This document shows, piece by piece, positions 1 through 12,700 of a DNA stretch of 60,000 bases. Under the pieces are notes generated by a model. That model made no database searches and had not been told where the DNA came from. It saw only the letters and a program-made list of their open reading frames with translations. The stretch is from contig NC_088318.1 in NCBI RefSeq assembly GCF_910592395.1, positions 18,106,349-18,166,348 of the forward strand, written 5' to 3'. Origin of the DNA: Lineus longissimus (taxonomy: Eukaryota > Nemertea > Pilidiophora > Heteronemertea > Lineidae). Each line of letters begins with the position of its first letter. Position 1 is the first letter of the stretch. A program made the position numbers and the translations under genes.

Positions 1-661
1 TTGATATTGGCCGAGTACATAATGTAACTATAGCGTGTGGTACAAATTGTTCGGGGGTGTGGCTTTTTCAGGGTGGGGCAAATGATGATTTTCAGCTGGC
101 AGATCACCAGGTTGAGGAGGGGAACCCTCTGCCATGCCCAGGAAGATGCGACCTCATGGTCCACATAGGAATTCATCCCTAAGAAGTGAACTGCCTGAAT
201 GTTTGACAGAAAAGCCTTGGCTCTCTTAGTTTAGGAGCAACCAGTATTTGATCTAATGCAAGTATCAATGTGCGGCTCACAAGCACCTCCTCAAGTTAAC
301 AACACAACATGGCTACAAAAGTGTCGAAGTTTAGGGGTAATTTGTCATCCACTTGACTTGGTGAAATCTTGTTGCGGCATCACACAATGGTCATTATAAG
401 GCTAATGGCTTTGAGTGCCATTGCTTGTAGAGGCACAATCTTGGCGATCACATGTCGAAATGGCTCGTGTCTTGGCCAAAAGGTGATAACTTGCCAAGTC
501 TGTTTTGGACTGTTACTTTTGGATGTCATTGCTTTTACCATATGATTTAGAGATGTTGTCGTATAAAGTCTGTCGTAATCAAGTGTGTCGTACCCTTGAG
601 GAAGGTTGTACATGACATGCATTGATACTTTTAGAAGTCAGATGGTCCTCCAGTGAAGGTT
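1..661. other. Sequence upstream of the first Piezo coding exon
   Basis: No gene or recognisable promoter element is visible. The frame of the Piezo start codon is closed by a TAG at 632-634, so coding cannot extend further left without another exon. The transcription start and any 5' UTR exons cannot be placed from sequence alone. A minus-strand open frame at 380-622 has no recognisable features and is probably chance. Confidence 0.6.
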
Positions 662-737
662 ATGTCATCAACAGAGATTTCTTCCCCTAAAATGCTTCAT
701 TTCCTCATGCGCTTTCTCCCAATCTTTCTCATTTCAG
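662..737 (+). CDS. Piezo: Piezo exon 1 (start codon, first transmembrane helix)
   Basis: ATG at 662 opens a 25-codon stretch ending LPIFLIS before a GTAAGT donor at 738, phase 1. Joined to exon 2 it reads [14 protein letters not shown], which lines up without gaps to the vertebrate PIEZO2 N-terminus (LPICLAVACAFRYN). Further in-frame ATGs at 692 and 707 are alternative starts; the ATG at 692 has A at -3. It lies 14 kb from the next exon, so placement rests on the alignment, the phase match and the strong donor. Confidence 0.8.
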
Positions 738-3700
738 GTAAGTGTCGGAATGAAGGAAACCGAATATATTGTACAGTAGGAAATTTATCATTGTATTACC
801 TTTCTACAAGAAGCTGGTAAGTTGAGCAACTATTCATTAGCCTGCAGTTTTGGTGAGTACAAACAATGAATGGCCTGGTGAAATCTCCTGCCGGTGCATA
901 CCTAGCCACCAGTATGTCATTAATATTGGAGATGTCTACCGTGGAGAATCTTCAAACATGCATCTTAACAACTACAGGAAAGGTCTAGCCAATGTGGTTA
1001 ACCTTGTTTGAGTTATTCCCCAGGAAATGTCTCGCCAGCCATTGCTGTGCGAGAGTTGTAGTGGTGTGTATTACTCCGAGAAGGCATGCCAGATAAGGAA
1101 GTGCTTGCGGTCACCAAGCATGCCATCTTGCCCTTGAATTTGGAATCCACTACGCCAACCTGGGAGGCTACGGACAGAGTATCTCTGTTGCCACAAGCCT
1201 GCCACCAAAAACAGACTTTCCTTGACAGTTTAAGCAGTAAGTGGTGTAATGGCCTGCACTGAGCTCTAACTGCCCCTGACTGGACATTAACTGTACAACT
1301 ATACAAATTTCATGGTCATTTTTGCCAGCCTATCCCCGGTGATGATTGTCATGAGAGAAACCACGCTAAAGTGTGATGCTTGTAAGCAATAATTGAAATT
1401 TATCTGCCTCCATCATTCATCTGTTATGGGATTTCCACAGAATTTATTGCATTAGTAGATCCTTGTTATATAGTTAGAGTCTGTTGATGTTTGGAGGCCA
1501 GTGAGATGTGGTTCGTATCGGGACAGCAGTGCTCAAAAAGTCATGTCAACTGCAGTTTGCTCTTTGGCTCAGAGCTAATTGACCTTGTAGGGGAAGATTC
1601 CTCCTGGTATTCGAATGTAAATGGAATATTATATGTTGCTCGCTAGAGCCTTATTTTGGTAGTGACCTCACACAGCAATCATAGGGACAGTTTCCCTCTT
1701 CAAATCAAAATGTTTCCAGTGGTAAAGGTCCAGTCATTCTGATCAAGAAATGAAATTACCAATGGTTCTATAGTGACTGGTACCACCCCTGAGAATTCTA
1801 ACAAGTTACCTACAGTGGCCAAACCAGTTGAGAGAGTTTTGTGAATGTGAATGAAATGTACTTTCCACCACAAAGGCAGCAGCTGTTGGTATTTTCAGAA
1901 GAATCATAATTGCTCTAATTACTGATTAATAGTATGACACTAAACTGAGGACATCTCTAACTTAATAAAAGTTGAGTGATGAGTTTCAGTTTGATTTCAG
2001 TCAGTAAATTTAACTTTGCAATGTAATCTCATTAAGCATAAAAGTACATCCTACTTTGATCTGCTTCAACCATTAACTTTGAGGTTCCTCTCAGAGATGG
2101 AATTACCAGGTGAGATACAAGTAGGTTCCCCTCTGATCGAAAAACCAAGTGAAGACACAAATTGACGTGTACAATCAACAGTTGTTTTTGCATCTCTCTC
2201 ATCAGATGATGAATTCTAGTTTAGAACTGGATGTGGATCATTTTCCTGGAAACACAGTAAATGTTTTAGACAACTGTGTTTTGAGATTTAGATGGATATC
2301 ATTACTACGATAATCTTCTTGTGAATGCTTCGTTGGGGATTGAACATAGTAATGATCCCGGCATTTCAGCAGCATCTCCAAAGCGGTTGAAGCCTAAAAA
2401 GCAGGATGGGGATCATCAGTTTTACCGTCCAGACTTTAGTCTTTAGGGAAGGGGGAGGAGGTGCAAGGAGGGACTGAAATGTGTTGTCTTTTAAGGCGTC
2501 AACCTTTTTGAGATGCTCCCTGAACCTACTGCTAGCTATGGACATCATATGCAGCTGGTAAGCAGTAGGTACCGAGCTATTACTATTGCCATGAAGCTGA
2601 ATGTTAGATACCCTGTACATTAAATGACTACCAAGTACCGACATTGAGAGACGTATGGCGATTATGAGCCATCATCATCAGGATCTACGCTACAAATTGC
2701 TGGAATGATGTTTGTAATGTAACCAGAGAATACATGATGATATCTCTCCATATGGATTGATGCCAGGAGTAGCATAGTACAAGAAAGGCACATGTACTGA
2801 CACTGTCCCATGCAGTCATCTTAACGCCTGCGACGACCTCTACATTCAACTACGAAATTACATACAATGCTTTGCTTTGTTACAAGAAATGACAGGAACT
2901 AGCGCATACAACTATGGCTCAGGTTTTCTGAGCATATTGCCCAAAGCTTCCACCACACCAAGTTTCAGCCACCTAGCACTAGGGGTTGCGGTCCCTGTAC
3001 GCTTTCTGACAACACTGTATGAGGTGTCCTTATGCTAACTGCCTCTATCAATTTGGAGAGTATGTTTGCCAAATTACGCATCCAGTGTGTACCATAACAA
3101 CAAACAGCTAATTTTAGTGATGTGTACAAATAAAATGATACAGCCTTGCGCCAGGTAATTAACTGATATACCCATCTTCATGACAATTACGATGTGAGAA
3201 TCTAAGTACACTAATAATAGTTGGCCAACATTGAGAAATATTGCGGTTAATTGTTTGCAATAGCAGTTATGCTAGAGAGATAATGGTTCCATAGTATTAC
3301 ATTTGGTGAAGGACGTTGGGGACTATAATGAACCTTCCATAGCTGAAACCTTTGAATTGTACTTTTACAAAGAATCATTGCTCACGAGATTCAGTCGACA
3401 TCATTTCATGGTATGTGCGACCAGCTATCGTGTTATTACGTGTCACAAAGAGAAAAGTAGCCAAAGTAGTGTTATGCATTGTATTTCAGTGTCGTATTTC
3501 TCATTAAGAAAACTATTAGCCTCCCAAACTATTCGATGCCAAGTGCTCTTGACATGAGGAATGAAAGCAAGAAATTCATTTTGCCGCTGACAATATTCAC
3601 GGACTACTTCAGAACCAATATAACATTGAGATTGCGACTTCTTCTATTGACTTCTTGCTTGGAACAGTTTAGATCATGGGAAAAAGAGAATCTGTTGCCA

Positions 3701-6700
3701 TTGCTGTTGTGAAGTGTTTCTATATGTAGTAGGGTGTGCATGGAGGTGCTCGAGGCCAGTTTTTAGAATCTATCACTTGCTCTACACTTTCATTGCCTGG
3801 ATAATCCTGTGAATAGATGTTACATCTTCACAAATTCTCAGGGCCAAGTACCTTGAAACCCTCTACTCTTTGAAATAAAGTGAAAACAGTGGGTTTGACT
3901 TATGAATCCTAAAAATGTCATTTTGTGAAAAATACCGACAGGAGTCTAATATTTGCCTTGCTTTCAGGGAAATATTGTTGACTCTTAAGAACTGGCTTAG
4001 TGAAAAGCGAATAAAAGGAAGCCATCCATGTTAGAAAAATAATGCTGAGTCGGGATCGGAAAGAAACAGCCCTCAGATGTAATTCACACTGCAGACACAA
4101 ATCGTTGCTTTCCGATGAAGAGTGAGCAAATCTGAGTCAAGAGAGACTTAGGAAGGCACGTCGCCTTGATAATTGTGCCATCCAGGAGCAGCCTAATTCT
4201 TACTGGCTTATTGGTGCTGCGCTAATCAATAGCTGGGTTAGCATTCTTCAGAGAGTTGGCTAATGGCCTGTTGGTGATGTTAGCTGCTTGATAACAATGC
4301 TAAGATGGAGAATATCGGTCGTGTATCTGGTGTTGGCGATGTTTTTGTTTGTTTATGGCCCGAGTTACGGGGAATTTACCCTTTGTTACTGCTAGTGACG
4401 TTTGTTCTCAGTGCTTGATAGATGAAGCCCTGCCCTCTCGTTATTCTCAATTACACCATTTGGAATACACACTTCTTTTCTCACATTGGGCTTATTATAA
4501 CATAATTTGATCAGGATTAGGCCAAACAGCGGTCCTCTGCTTACAACATGAACAACAGTAGTCGCTGTGATCTGCAATGGAGCAATCCCACAACAACAGC
4601 TTCTGCCAGTTCTTGAATTGGTTAAATTGCAATCGTGATGTTTTCGTGTCTCTGTTGCCGGTCACAGCAAATAAAAATGCTTGATTTTGCAGTGCTTTAG
4701 AGTCCAGGCTCATGACAGATGGAAAAATCTAAATAGTTTAAAAGCCAAACTTGACACAAAAAAGTCACTTCAGCTTGCAGCCTCGGTGCATTCAACACCA
4801 ACTCCAATAATTAATATCAACACCTATTCAGAAACAGGAAAGTGTGCATGTGGCAGACACTTCTGAAAAAACGTTAATAGATTTAAAAGCCAAACTAAGC
4901 AGTCTCCTTCACTTGACGCATTTAACTTCAATAATAAATACGAACACCAACATTCAACACAGTTTACTCATCTCCTTTAGTCGTTTATCAAATTTTAACA
5001 CCGTTGCTGTCAAGTGAAATTGAATTTTGAGATGAATAGGCCGAGTTACTTTCCATAAAAAGTAATATATTCTTTGTACAATGCCCTGTGAATGTTTTAT
5101 AATTAGTATCAGTTTTTCTGTCGCCAATAGTGGGGTCAGATTGATCGAAGTCATTAAGTATTACTGCACTGTTGTGTTGTGTGATGCATATTTTCAATGC
5201 AGAGGTAAAAAAGGAGAAGGCAGGTGATCCCTTAAGTAAGCCTGATCTACACTGGTTTCATGAGCAACTCTCGTAGTCAAAAACATGTGGTTTAGGAATT
5301 ATGTTCGAAGACACCGTCCTCGGACACTCTGGCACCTTGGGCATGAAGAAACCGAACACAGGCCTCACCAGGCTATTGTAAAGTACAGACAGTGGGTACA
5401 GTTGTCCAAGAAGCAGATGTCTTTCTACCAGTGGGGACAGTTGTCCAAGAAGCAGATGTCTTTCTACCAGTGGGGACAGTTGTCCAAGAAGCAGATGTCT
5501 TTCTACCAGCGGGGACAGTTGTCCAAGAAGCAGATGTCTTTCTACCAGTGGAGACAGTTGTCCAAGAAGCAGATGTCTTTCTACCAGTGGGGACAGTTGT
5601 CCAAGAAGCAGATGTCTTTCTACCAGTGGGGACAGTTGTCCAAGAAGCAGATGTCTTTCTACCAGTGGGGACAGTTGTCCAAGAAGCAGATGTCTTTCTA
5701 CCAGTGGGGACAGTTGTCCAAAAAGCAGATGTCTTTCTACCAGTGGAGACAGTTGTCCAAGAAGCAGATGTCTTTCTACCAGTGGAGACAGTTGTCCAAG
5801 AAGCAGATGTCTTTCTACCAGTGGAGACAGTTGTCCAAGAAGCAGATGTCTTTCTACCAGGATCCTTGAATTCAAAATCCAAACCTGCACAGGCGTGCAG
5901 AGTTATAACTCATGCTGGAGCTGCACGGTCTTTCAGAGTGTCAGTGAAATGTTTCATATAGCAAGTAACTTACTTCTGACCAGGATATTGTGTAATTGGA
6001 TCATGGTACATCATCCTGCTGTACACTATGGGAACTTATCCAATTAATACTACGCAGACTATCAGTTATGCGGCAAGTTCCAACCCAGGAGGACAATATA
6101 AATTGCACCGGTTTCCTCGTTTTTGTTCCAAACAGGACAGTTTGGTATCATTTAAAACTTCTGCGGTCGTTAGAACCCGTGATGAATAAAAACAGCCATG
6201 GTAATTCATTTTCGTTGGAATGTTGGAATAATTTTGGCATATTTCCTGAAAAACTTCATTCCCTCAGAGTATTTCCACCAATATTTGCCCATTATAATCG
6301 TCCCTGGTCCAATAACATTATCATCATGCCTGGATGCCTTACTCAGCGAAGTGGAGTATGGGGGGCATTATGTTCTTAGTTCACTCATAGAGTGAGCATG
6401 AACGGAAGCACACAAAAACCTTACACTGGGGTAGAGGAAGCCAAGACCTTGACTTCAGTCTTTGAATAAACAATGGAGGACTACTGAACTGGGGGACTAA
6501 AGCTCCTTTCACACCATCACGTATCTGGCGTCTCAAGAGGACTGGTTGTGACTTATCCTCTGTGGTCTGTTCACAGAGGTATTTCAATACCCTGCTATTT
6601 TGATCGCCCAAGCAAAAGTGTCTGCAGTTGCAACCGGAGCGGGTGTGGAGGAAAATCTGTCCTGAGGACAAAGGATTCTATAGTGCACCTTTAATCTCTG

Positions 6701-9700
6701 AGGTGGAGGTCATGGCTCTGCAGAGAACTATACCCCAATCCTTTCGAAGAGGGACATTTGAAAGTGTTACACCAATATTCAAGTATAGATTATACTGAAG
6801 TTGGCAAATGTCAATTATTCAAACATTTTGTTTTGTTTGTTCTGTAATTGCTCCAGTCCTGCTGTGGTGATGAACAGAATAAATCAACATATTGTACTTT
6901 AATTCATCATAACATCATACATTGACAATGACTACTTTTGAGAAAAAGACAGGCATGAATTCTTCTTCGATTAACATGATGAGCAGGTGTGTTTCAGGCA
7001 ATCATAAGAGGCCAGTTGCCTCTGAATTGAAAATGTTCAGCTTGTGCACCAGGGCGAAGTGTATACTACATTGCCTGTCAGTTCAAATTGCAATTACTCC
7101 GAGGAATTGCATGTGATCAAAGTAAATTCCAACAGTCTAATACCTTTAAAGGTGCTGATGACCAGAAACATAATTTGTTTCTAGTTTCACACACCTTGTA
7201 ATTCCTCTGGTCAAAGGTATGTTGGTTATCAATCTCACTGAGGAATACTCCTAATTGTGAAAAGCTGCAGTGTTCCAGCAGAGCCTTGTAGCCCAGCCGT
7301 AGCTAATGTCAACTTGAAACAGGACTGCCAATCTGTTTTCTAGTGAACCCATGGATTGATTCTCTTGGATCTTCCCTTTCTCGCTCAGGGTGGCCATTCG
7401 TCATGTTCATGGGGCTGAGAATCTTCAAAATAAAAAATCAAAATTAAAATTAACAGCGCCAATTCGTGGCAAAATCTCTAAGAACTACCTGGGAATATCC
7501 TTCTCAAATCTTTGTTGTAGGCTTCTTCTCGATGGATTTGACTCGGAGCAAGGCATGTGGTCATCGATATTACTGAAGAACGCTCCTAATTGTCAAATGC
7601 TGCTGTCTTAAAGCAGAGCATATTTGTAACTAAATATCACAACGTTACCTTGTATTGAGGTTGCCTGGGCCATCCTGTGCTCAAGCACCCTACCTTAGCT
7701 TGCCACCCAGCTTTTATTTGGGAAACCATTAGATGTGATTGAAACCCGGGGATGGCACAAGCTGGACTAGCCTAATTGAGGTGGAGGATCTTCTGCTGGT
7801 CTGAACCTTCAAAATTAGAATCAGAATTACGCATGCAAAGAGTAACAATACTGACTATTGCCCGACTTCTAAGAACGTTGGGAAATCTCTGATTTACCTC
7901 CTTGTAGTGAAGTCAGTTACATTGGCAGTGTGGCCGGCCGTAAAGCAGATATGAAAAGTAAGTAAGTGCAGTTGCTTCCCAGGATACTAATGAAGGACAA
8001 TCAGAGAAGGTTGGAGGCAATCAGTGGAGGGAAAAGTCCAGACTGAAGGATGCTACAAATGTCTCAGGAGCTTCTGAATGGAGGGATGTTAGTGGCACAG
8101 TTGACATATTGTTTACGCCCCTGTAAAATATATGGTTTTCTTGACGATACCCGGGATTGAAAGATTTTCATCCTGTGTTCAACCTACTTTTATTTACAGT
8201 TAGCTTATCAGTTACCACTGTGTGCCTTAGAGGGGGCAGAATGGTACTGTGAAGACAAGAAGTTTCTCCAACAGCCACAAGTATCTCTTCGAAAACATCT
8301 CAGTAACACGTTCGACCCAGGGAATCTGTCAGCTGGCTGACGAGTAGGTTGGGAATTGTGTATGATCAGTTCTCTCAAAGACACCCAAGACAAGGATTAA
8401 AATCTTGTGTTTATGAGTTACCATTGGTATGCCTTAGAGGGGGCGAAATGGTACTGTTTAGACAAGAAGCCTCTCCCACAGCCCCAGGAATATTGGATAG
8501 AACGGCACTGTACTGGGTCCCAATAATAAATATTGCCACAAGGACATATGATATTGTTTTGGGACTTATGTAAGATTAGTTTTCTCCGCCAAACTCAAAA
8601 CTGAAGGATCAACAACCTGTGTTTAGTCACTTTGTAAGTTACCACTGTACGCCTTAGAGGGGGCAGAATGGTACTGTTCAGACAAGAAGCCTCTCCCACA
8701 GCCCCAGGAATATTGGATAGAACGGCACTGTACTGGGTCCCAGTAATAAATATTGCCATAAAGACATATGATATTGTTCTGGGACTTATGTAAGATTAGT
8801 TTTCTCCGCCAAACCCATGACTAAAGAATTAACAACTTGTGTTTAGTCAGAACTTTGTGAGTTACCACTGTGTGCCTTAGAGGGGGCAGAATGGTACTGT
8901 TTAGACAAGAAGCCTCTCCCACAGCCCCAGGAATATTGGATAGAACGGCACTGTACTGGGTCCCAGTAATAAATATTGCCATAAAGACATATGATATTGT
9001 TCTGGGACTTATGTAAGATTAGTTTTCTCCGCCAAACCCATGACTAAAGAATTAACAACTTGTGTTTAGTCAGAACTTTGTAAGTTACCACTGTACGCCT
9101 TAGAGGGGGCAGAATGGTACTGTTCAGACAAGAAGCCTCTCCCACAGCCCCAGGAATATTGGATAGAACGGCACTGTACTGGGTCCCAGTAATAAATATT
9201 GCCATAAAGACATATGATATTGTTCTGGGACTTATGTAAGATTAGTTTTCTCCGCCAAACCCGTGACTAAAGAATTAACAACTTGTGTTTAGTCAGAACT
9301 TTGTGAGTTACCACTGTGTGCCTTAGAGGGGGCAGAATGGTACTGTTTAGACAAGAAGCCTCTCCCACAGCCCCAGGAATATTGGATAGAACGGCACTGT
9401 ACTAGGTCCCAGTAATAAATATTGCCATAAAGACATATGATATTGTTCTGGGACTTATGTAAGATTAGTTTTCTCCGCCAAACCCATGACTAAAGAATTA
9501 ACAACTTGTGTTTAGTCAGAACTTTGTGAGTTACCACTGTGTGCCTTAGAGGGGGCAGAATGGTACTGTTTAGACAAGAAGCCTCTCCCACAGCCCCAGG
9601 AATATTGGATAGAACGGCACTGTACTGGGTCCCAGTAATAAATATTGCCATAAAGACATATGATATTGTTCTGGGACTTATGTAAGATTAGTTTTCTCCG

Positions 9701-12700
9701 CCAAACCCAAAACTGAATTGGATTAACACCTTGTGTTTATTGGCTTAACATATGCAAACACTTCCTAATGAACCCCCTACAGGAGACAAGTGGCTCTTTG
9801 CCTCCCCGACTTTGACACCCTCCTGCGAACATATCAATAGATCAGCCAGCGGTCCTTGGTGTCGCCGCGTGGGTTGACTATGCCCATTGAACTTGTTTGC
9901 ATATGCCAGGAACCCACTATCTGACATCCATAACAGTAATATTCCCTATTCAAACTGTTACAGTCGGGTGCTACACCACAGTCGGGATAGTGGGGCCAAA
10001 TATATTTAAAACTTACATTATCCGTTTTAAACATAGGTTGATATTCTTTTAATTTTATAACATCATTTAAATGTAACCCATATTGCACCAATGATTAACT
10101 CTATTTAAGAGATATTTGGCTTGAGGAAGCCATGCACCAGAACATTCAACCCTGACCATCGGGTGAAGAAGGTTGCCGTTAACATAATCATGCTGTACTT
10201 GTCAAGGTTCACTAGTTTGTCAAAAATGTCAACAAGACTGAAAAGAAATTGTCATCTAGCGCAAGTTAAGAGAAGGACTGAAAATAAGCTTTGTTCATGT
10301 TTTCGAAGTGTCATATTCCATGGGGTATGTGTCCCATGAACATGTTTCTGTTAGAAGGAGGATCGAGTCACGGCAGAGAAGTCTGCAAGAGATCATTAAA
10401 TTGTACACAATCAGAAAGACCCATGGTGTCATGGTTCATTATGAATTCATCAGTCTTTGAGTTATCATCTGGCCCTTCTGTAAGGTCAGTTATCTCCCCG
10501 ATACACTTGTAAAGTATCAACACCTTGTGTTCAACCTACTTTCATTTAGCCATTTATTCATCAGTTACCACTGTATACCTTAGAGGGGGCAGAATGGTAC
10601 TGTTTAGACAAGAAGCCTCTCCCACAGCCCCAGGAATATTGGATAGAACGGCACTGTACTGGGTCCCAGTAATAAATATTGCCATAAAGACATATGATAT
10701 TGTTCTGGGACTTATGTAAGATTAGTTTTCTCCGCCAAACTCAAAACTGAAGGATCAACAACCTGTGTTTAGTCACTTTGTAAGTTACCACTGTACGCCT
10801 TAGAGGGGGCAGAATGGTACTGTTTAGACAAGAAGCCTCTCCCACAGCCCCAGGAATATTGGATAGAACGGCACTGTACTGGGTCCCAGTAATAAATATT
10901 GCCATAAAGACATATGATATTGTTCTGGGACTTATGTAAGATTAGTTTTCTCCGCCAAACCCATGACTAAAGAATTAACAACTTGTGTTTAGTCAGAACT
11001 TTGTGAGTTACCACTGTGTGCCTTAGAGGGGGCAGAATGGTACTGTTTAGACAAGAAGCCTCTCCCACAGCCCCAGGAATATTGGATAGAACGGCACTGT
11101 ACTGGGTCCCAGTAATAAATATTGCCATAAAGACATATGATATTGTTCTGGGACTTATGTAAGATTAGTTTTCTCCGCCAAACCCAAAACTGAATTGGAT
11201 TAACACCTTGTGTTTATTGGCTTAACATATGCAAACACTTCCTAATGAACCCCCTACAGGAGACAAGTGGCTCTTCGCCTCCCCGACTTTGACACCCTCC
11301 TGCGAACATATCAATAGATCAGCCAGCGGTCCTTGGTGTCGCCGTGTGGGTTGACTATGCCCATTGAACTTGTTTGCATATGCCAGGAACCCACTATCTG
11401 ACATCCATAACAGTAATATTCCCTATTCAACCTGTTACAGTCGGGTGCTACACCACAGTCGGGATAGTGGGGCCAAATATATATTTAAAACTTACATTAT
11501 CCGTTTTAAACATAGGTTGATATTCTTTTAATGTTATAACATCATTTAAATGTAACCCATATTGCACCAATGATTAACTCTATTTAAGAGATATTTTGAC
11601 TTGAGGAAGCCATTCACCAGAACATTCAACCCTGACCATCGGATGAAAGAATGGTACTGTTTAGACAAGAATCCTCTCCCACAGCCCTAGGAATATTGAT
11701 AAGAATGTGTGGCCGATGTCTGCAAAAGAAGTGGTATGCAAAAGGACACTGAACCCCAACTGGACAACCTTGTACATGAAAGACAAGTGAACCCCATCCT
11801 GAACTTCATGATACCAAGAAAAATGAAGTAAATAAAGCAGCTGCTGCATGTGGAATGTAGCCATGTGGTTTCAGCTCAATCAGTAGGATACACAAAAGTG
11901 AGGTACTTCTTGAAAGAAGAGCAGAAGTAATACTTACCTCACTTGGAGCAGCTGATGTCTTGGCAAACATGCCTCTGGTTTAGGCTCAACTAAAATATAT
12001 ATAGGAAAGTAAAAATTAGAGAAATGTTCAACTGTTGAAATGCAGTTTGGGTCAAAAGTCTGTCAACTTCCAGCATTAAACACTGCTGCTTTGCTGACCG
12101 AGCAGCTTCTTCAAATAAATAGGAAATTCAGATGAATCTGATCATGCAGTTCAAAAAAATTAGAGAACTAATTTCTACACACACCTCAGCCCAATGCCAA
12201 ACAATGTACAGATTCAAAATGCACAGAGCAGTTAGAACTGGTTGATCCAAGTAATTAGTCATGTGACTCTTAATCTTTTCATTCATGAAGATCCTGATGT
12301 CTTGATTGGCTAATCTGATTTGATCTGTTGTCCAATGTGAAGCTAAGGTACCATTGTTATGCTTGTGCAATGCCTTTCTTCTTTCTATAAAAGACTAGTT
12401 GTCATGGATGATTGGAATTAGTGTATTAAAGGAGGAGTGGCTATATATGTATATTTTGTCCAGCACAGATGTGGTTTACCATTTTAATGTTGAGGGGGTG
12501 CTCTTTGAATGTATATCATCATCCTCAGAAAATAATAGTGTCTCTTCCAAGGCATCAAAGCATCACAAATTGCAGTAACGTTCCCTTGAAGTTTACAGAC
12601 TTAATCAAGGTCTCCCACTCCCAAGCATTGACGCATTATAGCTGCCTCAGAACTGATTTATTACTGTAGGCAACCACTCAGCAACTCTTATCCTCCCTAC

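Noticed and set aside
5258-5890. Long repetitive open frames on both strands over the 39-bp minisatellite
   Set aside because: They arise because the unit length is a multiple of three and lacks stops; four frames are open at once and there is no non-repeat domain.
8224-11196. CRISPR-like array
   Set aside because: Repeats are contiguous ~223-bp monomers without short repeats separated by unique spacers, in an animal nuclear genome.
9745-11404. Identical 60-codon minus-strand frames at 9745-9927 and 11222-11404
   Set aside because: They are identical because the trailer segment is duplicated, not because of protein conservation.
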